Below, piece by piece: positions 9,509-20,680 of a DNA stretch of 64,000 nt. The stretch's first letter is position 1. The number at the start of each line of letters is the position of its first letter. Origin of the DNA: Isochrysis galbana (lineage: Eukaryota > Haptophyta > Isochrysidales > Isochrysidaceae); the NCBI GenBank assembly GCA_018136815.1, contig CM030941.1:2648984-2712983 (forward strand), read 5' to 3'. Position numbers and translations under genes: made by a program. Below the pieces are notes generated by a model that did no database searches, was not told the origin of the DNA, and was given only the letters and a program-made list of their open reading frames with translations.

Positions 9509-10335
9509 ATGCGCGCGTGGGGCTACGAGGGCGGCGGCCGTGGCGCGCGGCGCGAGACGCCGTACTCGCGGGAGGGCGAGTCGGCTGACGCATGCACCGT
9601 CTTTGTCGGCAATCTCCCCTTCGAAGTCACCTGGCGCGAGCTCAAGCAGCACATGGCAGCCGCGGGAGAGGTGGCATTTGCCGACGTGAAGAGCGGCCCC
9701 GACGGCCGCTCCAAGGGAGTGGGCATTGTGAGGTACGCGACGGAGGCGGAGGCGCTCAACGCGATCGAGACGCTCTCAGAGACCGACCTCGGTGGACGCG
9801 AGATCTTCGTGCGCGCTTTCCCGAGCACCATGCGGCCACAAGGAGGAAAAGGGGGAAGCGGAGCGAGCGGTGGTGGCGGCATGTCAAGGTGCCCAGCGGA
9901 GGGAGCTCAGGCGGGCCGGCGTGTGAGCCGCATCGCAGACTGCCGAGCCCACTATAGATCTTTCTTTACCTTGCTGTTTAGGTGCGCGCCGATCGTGGCA
10001 GTGGCGGAGGTGGTGGCGGCGGGCGTGGCTTGCGAGGTGGGCGTGGCGGCAAGGGAGGCAAAGGGGGCAAGAATGGCAAGGGCGGTCGGGACAAGCCGAT
10101 GTCAGCCAGCGACTTGGACAATGACCTTGACTCGTACATGGCAGTCGGTGGCGGTGGTGACGAGGAAGATGCCCCGGCGGGCGGCAAGAAGGGACCGGCC
10201 GCACGCAGAGGCAAGGCCGAGCCACCAACGGGTGCCGGTCTGGATGATGATCTTGACGCCTATTTTGCCGCCAAGAAGGGTGACGCGGCTCCAGCGCCAG
10301 CAGCCGCGACCGAGTCGACCCCTGCCGCCGAGTAG
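9509..10335 (+). CDS. ALY/REF (THO complex subunit 4)-like mRNA export factor, two exons
   Basis: Exon 1 is 9509-9922, exon 2 is 9982-10335; the 59-bp intron starts GTGAGC, has a pyrimidine tract and ends TTTAG, and joins the frames exactly (255 residues). An RRM spans about 29-103 with RNP2 VFVGNL (31-36) and RNP1 SKGVGIVRY (68-76). It is followed by an RGG/GKGG tract and a C-terminal duplication, DLDNDLDSYMA and LDDDLDAYFA, the FoP/ALY motif that binds the DEAD-box helicase UAP56. ALYREF links spliced mRNA to the TREX export machinery in the nucleus. No N-terminal UAP56-binding motif is visible, so an upstream exon could be missing. The alternative is a general RRM-FoP protein. Confidence 0.8.
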
Positions 10336-10855
10336 AGCATCCCGATTCCACAGGTGCTGCCGTGCGGCGCCACTGCCTCGTCGACAGCTGAGCATCGAGA
10401 GCACTTTACGAGCGGGACCTCAATGCTTCGTGTGCTGGCCGCCACGTACTCACGAAGCCACAACACCTTTGTACTCGTCGTTGTGCCGCACTCCCCTGTC
10501 TCTCAGCTTTGTGAGGCGAGCGCGCAGTTCGGTGTGCACGCCTGATTGGCGGGCAGAGGCACCATCTCTTGAATGTGCAGCATACTTGGGGTGCTTGAAG
10601 GCTGGCTCATTGCATGCTGTTGCTCGCACTAGAAGTGGAAATCCAAAACTATTGCAATGAGATTTCCCACCTTGATGATGTCTCTTCTACTTCCCGAGAC
10701 GTCCTACTCTGCCTCGAGCCTCTGCACTCCTCGTGCTTTTGCTTGGACCGCCGAACTCTTGGAACCACTTTGTGTTCCATGGTGCTATCCATGCATGCGC
10801 ATACAAGGTCTGCTACGAGGATGAAGACAAAGATGTGAGTTCCGGAAGGGGCCAA
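10336..10855. other. 3' flank of the ALY/REF gene, no gene seen
   Basis: Short frames only; nothing recognised before the LINE remnant that starts near 10858. Confidence 0.4.
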
Positions 10856-10857
10856 GT

Positions 10858-12460
10858 GGGAAAAAAAAATCTTCTTAAAAATCCCCGCTACATACGCGGC
10901 ATGAGGCAGTGTGCTTGTGTACCTCCCTACTACCCGCCTTTACCCCTATCAACCCCCTCGCCCTTCCCCAGTTCCCTCTTTGGCGGAGAAGCTGGTTCCG
11001 GGGAGGCCGCGCGCGCTGCTTCGGCCAGGAGTTGGAGAGAAGGGGGTGGGAGACTGTGGCTCCTTCTTCGCTCTAACGTCGGCTCGCATTTCCTTTCATT
11101 AGGTCTTATATCTCGTAAGATCTTTTCATGCTATCCATTGAAGTTTCTACTAGAGAGGTTTAGCTACCCTAATTGATGTTTCGTGCATATCCAGACCTCT
11201 CGCCGCCTGCAAGAGGTCCTCCGACGTTTCTAGGTTGAAATCTTTGTCCACCGTGTAAAGAGGGCGTATCATTTTTCGAATGTGTTTGTTGCTCGGGGCG
11301 TGTAGCCCCATATTCTCGCGTTGTTTTTTTAGCCTCTGAAAGAAACCGACCTTCGCCGTTACTAATAAGTGGTATCTCGCAAGGATCGCTCTCAAGATAG
11401 ACCTAACGGACCTACCGTCCGCGTTGCCATATTGGATGTTGTAAAAGTCCGTCAGGATATATCTCCATGCCAGGATGCCCAGGTATCCCGAGGAGGGATG
11501 CGGCCTGTCTACCTGATAGCAGAAAAGACGTTGGGCTACTTCGGAGCCCGGCCTAAGGTCGATCCGTACTGGCAACCCCCCCATTGAAGTTGCGGTTCAT
11601 TTATTTCAAATTTTGGGGAGCAGTGAAAAGAAAACTGAAAAAAAATTCAGTTTTGGAACGGAGGTAGTATTTGTATAGTTGCGATACTTGTTTCCATTTC
11701 CCGGAGAGGGCCGGTAGTCGCTTTTACCACCTCAACGTGGACTTTTGAGTCTTCGTTTTCCTCAGGGCGAGGAACGCCTTAGTCAGCGTCTTGACATTTA
11801 TATCTTCTAGCGTTTTACGTGTTCCTTCGAAAGTGTATTCCTGAGGTATGGGATACGCCATTTCAGCCGGCCCATCATACGCTCGTCCCCACTTTAGCGG
11901 GGTGTATGTATAGTTCGCCCGGTATTGATTGCGGGTTAATCCGCTCGTGGATATGGGGCTCTCCCATTACATTTAACTTAATTAACCTCGTGATAGTCGC
12001 CGCCCCGGCGTATATAGTAATTAAGCTCCTTGTCTACCCGAATGTCTCCTAGGTCATGCGCGTCCGGGTCTTCCTGGGGGGCTAGATCTTGCTCCTCCGG
12101 AGCGGGGGGTGGAGATACCTCTTTTTTCCTAAGGAGGTCCATGTAGTCGGAGGTGGCGTCAGCTAGTCTCGCCTCAGACCATTCGGTTATCTTCTCCCAC
12201 GACCTAAGTAAGAAAAGGGCCTACCGATATATAGTTGCCCCTATGGCGTATCCACCTTTCGTTGTCTGGCAAGTATGCCGAGCATTCCTCCGTGGTGTAT
12301 ATATCTCCCGTCTCTGGTTGACCGACAGGCCCCCCGGAGGGGAATTGGTGCCTGAGAGGGGGGACGCGAGGCGCCCCCCCATGCTGAACTAAGTATAAAC
12401 TTAGTAGCTCGGCCAATTGCAATGGCTGTGCGTCTCCCTCAACCTCAAGGGCCGTGTGCC
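10858..12460 (-). pseudogene. Decayed LINE (non-LTR retrotransposon) 3' end
   Basis: Aligned along its length with 45412-46990. Protein-level matches on the minus strand are AQRLFCYQVDRPHPSSGY, GILAWRYILTDFYN and KVGFFQRLKKQRE (11150-11584) and EECSAYLPDNERWIRHRGNY (about 12290). Frames are broken between these blocks, and the zinc-knuckle region present in the other copy is lost. The low-coordinate edge shares the A-rich start and the GAGGCAG segment with the other copy, marking the common 3' terminus of the family. Confidence 0.75.
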
Positions 12461-13780
12461 AAGGCGCTGGACCCGCGCCGCCTTCGCACGTCGTCAAGAG
12501 TATCGTCGAGCGGCCCTGTGCCGGCTACAACAGACTCGGACCTTATGGAAGACTGGGGGGGCGGAGCAGTGGGCAACGACGTGCTGGTCTGAGAGAGCGG
12601 GACGACCGGGACCAACGAACGGGACCAACGGGACCAACGGGACCAACGGGGAGGTGTTGGAAGACGGGGGAGGTGGAGCAGTGGGCAACGACATGCTGAT
12701 ATGAAGTAGCGGAGACCCCACATGACTGCAAGAGAGGGGGGGGGGGGGCAGGCTACGTCGGCAGGCCCTCTCGGGACGCGCCCTCCTGCCGAGCCAAGGC
12801 GACGTCGTTCTCGTCGCGTACGTGGTGCTGCTCGGCCTCTCCTCCGGGGTGCTCGCGGGCTCGCGGGGGGGGCCTATCACAGGGTGTCTTGTGCCATTTG
12901 TGGTTCTATACCGTTAGTGTGCCTTGTGTGGCAGTGTCCCCTAGGTATCTTTTAATCATCTTGTCATGGCGTAGCGCGATGGCGGCGCGGCGCGCCGCTC
13001 TCACACCGCCGCCGGGGCTCGCGCTGCGGGCTCCCGGCGATATGGAGCTCCCTCCCCTGCATGATGCGCAGAGCCATGGTGGCAACCTGTTCGGTGCCAG
13101 TGCCAGTGCTCGCCACCCGGGAGGGAGGGAAGGAAGAGATCCAGGCTTGGAGCCGCACGCGAGGGAACCGGGGAGGAAGGGAAGAGAGGGAAGGGAGCGA
13201 GGAGCGGGGCGGGAAAGGGGAGGGGGCGCTCTTAGAATAGAGCGCACCGCATAGTGAGGAGAGTGTTCCCGAGACACGCTCCAAGAATAGAGTGTGTCGC
13301 GTGGAATGCTCCCCCTTACCCACAACAACAACAGTTATTCCTGGATTCCTGGATGGGCTGGCTGAGAGAGGGCTCTATGACGAGCCGGGGCGTCCCAGGT
13401 GGGGCGCAGTGACGAGGGTCGCCTAGGGCTCGGGAGCGGTCGCGGCACGCTCCATAGGGCTCAAACTATAACAAAAAAATTTGATATGGTTCATTTACTG
13501 TAGTCGTGATAGTGCGATAGCGGTAGAGCGGATTTTTGCTGGACTTGGAGCGCACACCCGCAGGGATAGGCTGAGGAGAGTTGAAAAATAGTAATTAAAA
13601 GCGTGAGAGACCGGGTTGAGTCTGACTACCACGCAGCACGTATGCTCCACGAGCGGCCCTAAGCAACCAGCACCTACGAGCGGTCAGCTCCGGCCCCATA
13701 GTCCGCACGTGCAATGGGCACACATTGCGCCGTCCCATTTATTGGCTGTTTTCGGAGCGCAGCTTTGGCTCCTGCTCTTC
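12461..13780. other. Intergenic; short repeats and LTR-like purine stretch
   Basis: GGGACCAACG repeated four times at about 12607-12650. A segment at 12926-13000 (GTTAGTGTGCC to GGCGCGCC) is an inverted match to 44997-45095. The stretch 13200-13330 resembles 25960-26070 (CTCTAAGGGTAGAGCG-type motif), perhaps ends of an old copia-type LTR. No host gene recognised. Confidence 0.45.
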
Positions 13781-15206
13781 TCACAGCCCTGGCGCATGGA
13801 AGACGAGCCTACGCTCTCTTCGCTCGCCAATAGCCATCGTCGCCGTCCTGGACTCAAAGTCCATCGTGCCGTACAGCTCCTTTTCAAGAGACTTGCCCGT
13901 CGCAGCGCGCACCTCAGCCTCACGCAGTGGCAGCATTGCACGAGCAGGCCCGATTTCTTCAACCCGGTGAACATGAAGGGTGAAGCCATAAGGAGTACTC
14001 TCCCACCTGCAAACAAGTGGCGAACTCAGTTCAGCTTGCATTCCGTGATGGACCATAAGGACGCGGAACCGTAAGGACGCAAGGAAATTCCCGGCGGGTG
14101 GCTTAAACCCCTCGCGAAATGAGGCAGGCAGGTGAGGCGAGCACATACCGGCCGCTACAACGCATCTGTGCAGCACTTTCGTCGTCTTCCTCCAAATCTG
14201 CGAAAAACGAGCTGTGCACATCGCCCGCCTCGTAGAGGCTGCTCCAGCTTTGGCCTTCCAATGCGAACTCGCCGCCGCAAAACTCGGCAAATTGTGAGTC
14301 TGACTGGCTGGCACTCGTATTCTCGTTGCTGACGCTACCTGCAACGGCCGGGCGCAGCTGCAGGCGGATCCTGCCATGCTTGACACCTTTCCTTACCGTC
14401 CACACTCCAAGCATGCTCGCGTACAACTCCGCCTGCCGCTCCTTGGCATGCTTTGTCGATGTCTGCACAATCGAGTCCGGTGGCCTCACCACGAGCACGC
14501 CGCTGCCGTCATTGCCACTGGCAGCTGAATCGGACGAAATGAGCTTACGAGTCCCAGAGTTAGGCGCCTTCAGCACTGGACCCGAAGTGAGATCGTCAAG
14601 GAGCACAGCAAACGAGCGCGCGTTCGTTCGAATTAGCTCGAGCTTTGGGTCGGATGCATCGCGAAGCTGCTGTAAGTAGGAGTGGAGAAGCGGCTCGGTA
14701 CGCAGCGCCGACACCTCCGCCCGAAAAGTCAGGTCTGAGACGAGCGCTTCCCACTGCTCGCGCGCCTCAAGGATTGAGAGGCTCGACGCTTTCTGTGGGG
14801 TGCTCGATGGCTGCCAGCGCTCTCCGCCTGCTTTGCGGACCGCACAACTTGCTTCTACTCGGGCTGGCAAACTTGGCGCCTCGTGTGGAACGGGCGGGTC
14901 AGAGCCCACGCTCCGCTGCGCATCATACACCGAGCTTGTCGCCGGCCTAGAGCTTGGCTCGCCTTGTGCCCTGTCCTCGGTATCCACGAGCACGACGCTT
15001 TCATGTGCCTCGGGCCTTGGCGTGAGGTCAAGCCACACATCATCTAGCCGATTCCAGTGGTGCTCGCGTGCGGCGAAGACACCCGGATGCATCTCGAGCT
15101 CATATACCGCATAGCCGCGCATCCTTGCGAGCCCAAGCTTGGCCTCAAGTGCAGCCGCGTTGGCCAACGAGTCGTGGGGTTTCAGCTCAATGGCGGCGGC
15201 CACCAC
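13781..15206 (-). CDS. Unknown protein, two exons, 5' end lost in assembly gap
   Basis: Exons 15206-14149 and 14006-13781 join in frame across a 142-bp intron with a GTATGT donor and TTTGCAG acceptor. The visible protein is 427 residues. Near the N side, RMRGYAVYELEMHPGVFAAR followed by HHWN and DDVWLDLTP resembles a conserved motif of small-protein families annotated near SEC-C-type zinc-chelating proteins (G-x-x-x-Y-E, E-H-x, D-x-T-P); this is weak. The middle is acidic and Ser-rich, and a C-terminal region ends TATMAIGERRERRLVFHAPGL-type beta-strand sequence. No catalytic motif is recognised. The true start lies in or beyond the N run at 15210-15309. Confidence 0.65.
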
Positions 15207-15209
15207 CTG

Positions 15210-15309
15210 NNNNNNNNNNNNNNNNNNNNNNNNNNNNNNNNNNNNNNNNNNNNNNNNNNNNNNNNNNNNNNNNNNNNNNNNNNNNNNNNNNNNNNNNNNN
15301 NNNNNNNNN
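15210..15309. other. Assembly gap (100 N)
   Basis: Exactly 100 N, a conventional unknown-size gap. It separates the 5' part of the preceding gene from an LTR family A fragment. Confidence 0.99.
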
Positions 15310-15378
15310 ACATAACTCGACTGAAATCAAACCCAAACACTCCGATCAGACAACGACGGACGACGATCAAAGGGTGTG
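15310..15378 (-). repeat. LTR family A fragment at a contig end
   Basis: Reverse complement of LTR positions equivalent to 23101-23169. The contig begins precisely at the base before the one where the contig after gap 2 begins (39201, equivalent to 23170). Confidence 0.9.
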
Positions 15379-16065
15379 GTTGTGAGGGGTGATGAGAGGC
15401 TGTGGCTGCTGTGTGTGATGGTGTGGATGGGCTGTGGATGGTAGTAACATGTGAAGTACAGACAGAAGAGGGAGCGGAGGATGGGGTGACACGGGTGAGG
15501 GAGGCACGCGCGGATGAAGGCGAGACCGAGGGTTCGGCCTCGAACGGCATGGAGACGAGCGGGACGAGCACAGGGGGCACGAACAGACCAGAAGGGCACG
15601 GGAGCGCTCGAGCGGTGGCGCTGGCGACGAGAACGAAGAACAAGGGGGAAGACACTCGCGGGAAAAGTAAACACCGGGAAGGGAAAAGACGCGGGAAGAG
15701 AGAGGGATGAAACGGGGCCGGAAACTCAAGGAGACACTCGGGGAGAGAACGGGGGAAGGAGAAAGAGAGGGGGGGCGGGCCCAGTGGGCCGACGCGGAGA
15801 AGGGGCGTCGGAGCGTGACAACAAGGAAAGGGGGGCGCGGGGGAAAACCGATGGCGGGAAAGGGGACGCAATGCAAAGAGGGGGGACCGGGGCGAGGCGG
15901 CGGGGTTGGAGTCACGCGAAGGGAAACTAATGAACGGGGACGTGCGAGGGGGAAACGGGCAACCCCCCCTACCCGCAACACCCCCCCCAATGCGAGAAGC
16001 GGGAACCGGGGCGAGCGCATTGCAGAAGGCGGGGAGAAAAGAAGGGGGGGCGGGCGTGCAGCAGC
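15379..16065. other. Purine-rich non-coding sequence
   Basis: Strong A/G bias on the plus strand with many GGGAA/GAACGGG runs. It lies 3' of the copia remnant (minus sense) and resembles 25600-26060, so it may be the LTR region of that element. Frames here are featureless. Confidence 0.4.
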
Positions 16066-16592
16066 TCAGGCGGCGGCGACGTGCGCCCAAGAATTCGTCG
16101 CGTAGCGGACGCAGGCGTCCGCCTTGCGCTTGGGTAGCCACTTTGTGAGGAAGTCCGCCGCCATGTGCTCGGGCGTGACGTGGCGAAGGGCCACTTCGCC
16201 GGCGGCGACGCGCTGGAGGAGGGAGTGGTATCGACGCATGAAATGACGGGCGCGGGTGGGGGCGGAGCGCAGGAACCCCACGCGCATGTTGGCTAAATTG
16301 TCGGTGCCGACGAGGGTGGGGCCGTTGAACGGGACGTCGAGGGCGCGGAGAATTTCGCGAGCGTAGGAGATGCATTCGGCGGCCTTGCGCCTTGCACGAC
16401 GCGATGGCCTCGGCTTCCATCGACGAGTCGACGACGAGGGCCAGCTTCTTCGTCTGGTGGAGGATCGCTCCGCCGCCGAAGGTGACGAGGATGCCGTAGA
16501 TGTTGCGGTCTCCCCAGGTGGCGTCGGCGAGCCCACGTTCGACGAAAGAGTCTAAGGTGTCCATAGCCCCCATTTTTTTGCTGATCTCTCAT
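16066..16592 (-). pseudogene. Ty1/copia retrotransposon pol C-terminus (RNase H), frameshifted
   Basis: Two frames together give the copia RNase H: GLADATWGDRNIYGILVTFG, GGAILHQTKKLALVVDSSME with AEAIASCKA in the first frame, then AECISYAREILRALDVP, DNLANMRVGFL, RARHFMRRYHSLLQ and RHVTPEHMAADFLTKWL in the second. The frame change is near 16395. The rest of pol upstream (above 16592) is absent. Confidence 0.85.
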
Positions 16593-16719
16593 ACCAGAAC
16601 CTATAGAAAGCTTATTTAGGCCTCCATTTGCCCATTACCGATTTCGCCCTCCGCACCCCCCTAGTGAGTGACCGGGCTATTGCAAAAACGGCAAAAACGG
16701 CCTGTTTTTGGCCTTCACA

Positions 16720-18154
16720 TAGGGCGGTCAAACAGGGCTTTTTAACTTCTAAGGGTGAAAATTCACCAAGTCAAGATTGAGGTTTTATCGCGAGATCTTA
16801 GGATATGCTACTGGAAATGGGTATATTAGGCAGAATCTAATGAGAAATATGCACATTTTCGACGCCATTCAACACACAGACCCAAAAACGTTTTCGCGCT
16901 CGTGCGAAATTGACGTCGACCACAAAAGTGCACCACAGTAGGTCGTGCTGTGCGACGCGCGCCTGCGTTCCCCGGGCACGGTTACCCCCGGGCAGGAAGT
17001 ACAAAACCCTGCGCGGGCGCACCGCGTCGCCTGCGCCCTCCACCTCGCCCCTGCTGGCATCTACTGCCAGCCCCTCGCGCGTATGCAGTGCGCGGCAGGC
17101 CGCGAAGCGTCAAAATGACGGTGCTGCGCATGATGGGCTGCCCCATCACGCGCGGCACCGCCTCAGCATGGTGGGAGCGGGTGCCTGCTGGCCTCCTGGC
17201 CGCGCAGACCCTCGCCAGAGCGGCCACAGGCCGCTTGCGAGGCCACTGGCGAGGCCCGCCATCGCGCGCCGCCGCAGGAGAAAAAGATCAAATTGTATTA
17301 TAGTGTTGCCAAATTATAATCTTAGTAATTCTAATTTTAGTCTTCATTTCACCAGTCCAAGATCCAAGACACATATGAGCACAATACATGACCATCAGCA
17401 TGCCCAAATGCCAATGTTTCGGTAGCCAACCAGTCTTACCATATGAGACTGTCGAATCATCGAGAGAAAAGGAGGGGTTGTCTCTCAAAATCGAACGTGA
17501 GACGCTCGAAAACACGAGGCTGTCCGTCAATTCAGCACGTCAATGCGAAAACAAAACTACTTTTTGTGCTCCATGTTGGGATGTTGTGCTATAGTGCTAT
17601 ATAAAAACGGGAGAACTATTGACTGGCCCGTGCTTGGCGGGCACGACCTGTGTGTCTCCGAACGTGAATGGCCTTGGAGGGCGTCCTGGTGCTCCAGCTC
17701 CTCGTCAATCGCGAGCCCGGGCGAATCCTGCGGGGCGAGGGTCGGGACAGTCAAGGAGCATCCTGTGACAGCCGAATGGGCCGTGTGCGAGCTGTGTGTG
17801 GTGCGCATGTGCATGCGCGGACGTCATCGCTGGGGCACCAGGGTTTGAAATTTGCTTTATTGGCAATATGGGGCGTCGGACCCCTAATTTAATAAGTGTA
17901 AGTGTGTAGGCACCTTTTAGACTAAAGAAACACATCTCTCAGTGGGAGCGACGTCTAGTTCGGCTCGTGTGAGCCGCCAGAGCGTGTGCAAGGGGGGGGG
18001 GGTCCGACGGGACTTCGCACCGTCTTTTCGGACGAGGATTCTGAAAAGGCGGGGAGACCCTCCGAGCCGCTTTCGCCGGGGCTTTCCGCTCACGGTCAAA
18101 AATGTCGACCCCCCCCCAATATAAGTACTTAAAAAGCCCTGTTTGACCGCCCTA
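16720..18154. mobile_element. Non-autonomous DNA transposon, 26-bp perfect TIRs, 7-bp target duplication
   Basis: The left end begins TAGGGCGGTCAAACAGGGCT and stays perfect to 16745; the right end 18129-18154 is its exact reverse complement. The flanks are CTTCACA (16713-16719) and CTTCACA (18155-18161), a 7-bp target-site duplication. The 1435-bp interior has no transposase: it holds GC-rich sequence, an AT-rich patch (17280-17400) and a poly-G run (17993-18002). The subterminal sequence (TCTAAGGGTG, TTGAGGTTTTATC, GAGATCTTA) is shared with 61535-61620. Confidence 0.92.
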
Positions 18155-18264
18155 CTTCACAGAAAAAAGGTAAAAACGTATTTCCCATCTAGGCTCGCCA
18201 CATCCACGTCTTCACTGCGCTCCCACTGTACGCAGAAAACAAACACGTTCCACCGAGCTTTCTC

Positions 18265-18290
18265 CTTGGCGTTTGACGTCAAACGCCAAG
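18265..18290. promoter_or_regulatory. 26-bp perfect palindrome with TGACGTCA core
   Basis: CTTGGCGTTTGAC joined to its exact reverse complement, centred on ACGT. TGACGTCA is the classic bZIP (CRE/C-box) site. It lies about 880 bases before the sugar transporter ATG. Function is inference. Confidence 0.5.
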
Positions 18291-19168
18291 TGAAACCCAA
18301 GTGAAACTCCCACAAAAACCCTCGAATAGTTGGTAGTTGACTGCGTTCCTTATTTGACCGTTGAAAGGTTTCAGTGAGTTGGCTTGGTTCAAACGGTCAA
18401 AAAGTTTGAAGGGAGTTCGAGTTCGCGTTCGACCACGACTATTTCCCACCAACCAAAGAACTATTCATAAAGTCGGTTGTCCCCCAAGGAAATGGAGCGA
18501 GGCGCCGAGACCGAGAGGAGGGCCCCTTCCTCTCTTCTCTCTCTCTCTTCTCTTCTCTCTTCTCCTTCCCTCCCTGCCCCCGCGCGTTTCGTCATCCTCA
18601 CTTCCCCCCCCCCCCCCCCCCCCCCCGCGCGCAGAGACGGAGAGAGCTCCTGCCCGTCTCATGTGTCGGCTGTGAGCTCCGCGTTCTACTCTCACATCTT
18701 CTCCTGATATATGGTGGGGTGGAGCTCAGCACTGGCTGCCGGAAGGCAGAGCCGCTCTGCTTTGAGAGAGAGGGAGGGGGGGGGAACGCGATGTGCTCCT
18801 CTCGCAGTGGCTGTGGATGGGGGAGGGGGGGGTCCCGTCTCTCTCTCTCTCTCTCCTGCCTCTCGTCTCCCCCCCTCCCTCTCTCCCTCTCTCGACGGTC
18901 TCCGTTCTCTCACTTGTCTTCCCCGGTATAAACCTGAAAACAGTCCCCCCCCCCGCCCCCCCCTCCGCCGCCCTCCCGCCATGGTGTTTCCCCCTTTTTG
19001 CCTTTGGTCCGTCTGCGTCCGCCCCCACCACCTCCCCCCCTCTATTCCTCTTCACTCCACCCCCACCCCCACCCACCCCCTGCACTCCCTTGACACCTAC
19101 CTCCCTTCTCCCCCCCTCTCCCCGTTCCCTTTCGAGCCGGTGTCCACCGCTCGTCCCACCTCGGCGCG
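18291..19168. other. Upstream region of the sugar transporter
   Basis: C/T-rich with a poly-C run (18605-18626) and CTCTCT tracts (18835-18900), as is common before highly transcribed genes here. The minus-strand Gly/Arg frames are low-complexity artefacts. Confidence 0.45.
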
Positions 19169-20680
19169 ATGTGCGAGGCAGCTCCGGCCGCAGCTGCCGA
19201 TGAGCCTAAGCACCCACGTATCGGCTGCACCAGGTTCCTCGTGTGGATCGTCAGCCTCTCAGCCATCTCGTCCATCATCTCCGGCTATGACCAAGGAGTG
19301 ATTGCCGGCGCAATGCTCACGCTACAGGAGGACCTGGGGCTGACGGGTGTTGAGCTCGAACTCTGCGTCGGAGTCATCAATCTCGCCGCCGCGCTCGGAG
19401 GAATCGTCACTGGCGCCATTGCCGATGCAAAGGGGCGGCGCTGGACAATCACGCTCTCCAACGTGCTCTTCCTCCTTGGCTCACTGCTCCTCACCATAGC
19501 CGAAGATTTCTTCACCTTGATGGTGGGGAGGGTCTTCATGGGTTTGGGTGTTGGGATTGCGCTGGTCGCAGCGCCAATTTTCACCGCGGAGATCTCGCCT
19601 GCCCACTTGCGCGGCAGTCTGGTTGCCATGTCAGACGTGGCCACTAACGCGGGCATTCTGCTTGGATATGCCGCCGGACTTTCATTCTACGGCGTGGTCG
19701 GAGGCTGGCGATACATGTTTGCGATCGGCATGCTTCCTGCCGGTCTGCTCGCTGTCCTCATTTGGACGGTACCCGAGAGCCCGCGTTGGCTGGCGATGCG
19801 TGGGCGCGATAATGATGCTTTGGCTGCGCTCGTGCGTATCGGCGATAAGGCTTACGCGGAGGCTGAGCTGGAGAGCATTCGCACCTCGATTCAAAACGAC
19901 TCAACGGCGGGCGAGGCGAGCTGGAAGGAGATTTTCTTCCCCGCCGACCGGCCGACGGCGCGCATGCTCACGGCAGGCCTTGGCGTGGCCTTCTTTTCGC
20001 AAGCGTGTGGCACCGAGGCAGTGACGTACTACATCCCAGAGGTGATGGTTAATGTAGGCCTGACTGACTATGAGGCTTTGGTTGCAACGATGGGCGCGGG
20101 TGGCTGTAAAGTGCTGTGCCTCCTCTTCGCATCGCAACTTTTTGACCGTTTCGGCCGACGCCCGATGCTTCTCATCTCGGCATTTGGACTTGCTGCCTCA
20201 TTCGGTGTGGTATCAGCCTCGTACTCTATCAACCTCAACTGGCTGTCTGTTGTGGGCGTTTGCGGGATCATGGGCTCATTTTCTCTCGGCTTTTCGCCCT
20301 TGGTATACGTGGTGGGCACTGAAGTCTTCCCCAACCGGCTGCGTGCCAAAGCCATGTCACTTGCTCTCTTTATCACACGTATGCTTGCGGGCATCGTTTC
20401 CATCTCCTTCATCTCACTTGAAGAAGGCCTCGGCCCAACACTGTTGTGGGCATCCTTCAGCGCCATTGCTGTTTCGGCTATGGTGTTCATCTTCTTTAGC
20501 GTCCCCGAGACGATGGGCCTCGAACTCGAGGACGTGGCCGCTCTTTTCACAGCCGGTGGCTCCTCCACGCAAAAGAAGACAGCCACCACATTGTTGTCCC
20601 GTGTCACGTCGCGATCACACCAAGTGGTCGAACCATCCGTTGTAACTGAAGCCAGCACTGCTGCGGCGGATAGAGTGTGA
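19169..20680 (+). CDS. MFS sugar/polyol transporter (sugar porter family)
   Basis: 503 residues, one exon, the usual length for 12-helix sugar porters. All signature motifs are present: ISGYDQGVIAGAM (37-49) in TM1, DAKGRRWT (86-93) after TM2, GRVFMGLGVGIALVAAPIFT with AEISPAHLRGSL, PESPRWLAMRGR (202-213) ending the first half, then DRFGRRPMLL, EVFPNRLRAKAMS and PETMGLELEDV in the second half. GYDQG and the overall pattern are close to plant polyol/monosaccharide:H+ symporters. FFSQACGTEAVTYYIPEV replaces the QQ-G-N motif of hexose carriers, so the substrate may be a polyol or pentose. It probably acts in the plasma or plastid membrane. Confidence 0.93.
   Translation: MCEAAPAAAADEPKHPRIGCTRFLVWIVSLSAISSIISGYDQGVIAGAMLTLQEDLGLTGVELELCVGVINLAAALGGIVTGAIADAKGRRWTITLSNVLFLLGSLLLTIAEDFFTLMVGRVFMGLGVGIALVAAPIFTAEISPAHLRGSLVAMSDVATNAGILLGYAAGLSFYGVVGGWRYMFAIGMLPAGLLAVLIWTVPESPRWLAMRGRDNDALAALVRIGDKAYAEAELESIRTSIQNDSTAGEASWKEIFFPADRPTARMLTAGLGVAFFSQACGTEAVTYYIPEVMVNVGLTDYEALVATMGAGGCKVLCLLFASQLFDRFGRRPMLLISAFGLAASFGVVSASYSINLNWLSVVGVCGIMGSFSLGFSPLVYVVGTEVFPNRLRAKAMSLALFITRMLAGIVSISFISLEEGLGPTLLWASFSAIAVSAMVFIFFSVPETMGLELEDVAALFTAGGSSTQKKTATTLLSRVTSRSHQVVEPSVVTEASTAAADRV

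Noticed and set aside
9923-10660. Continuous 383-codon reading of the RNA-binding gene
   Set aside because: After 9922 it reads intron and out-of-frame exon 2; the spliced form gives the ALY/REF C-terminus instead.
15182-16573. Long minus-strand frame (463 codons)
   Set aside because: It runs through the 100-N gap and purine-rich DNA; only its first ~60 residues are real copia sequence.
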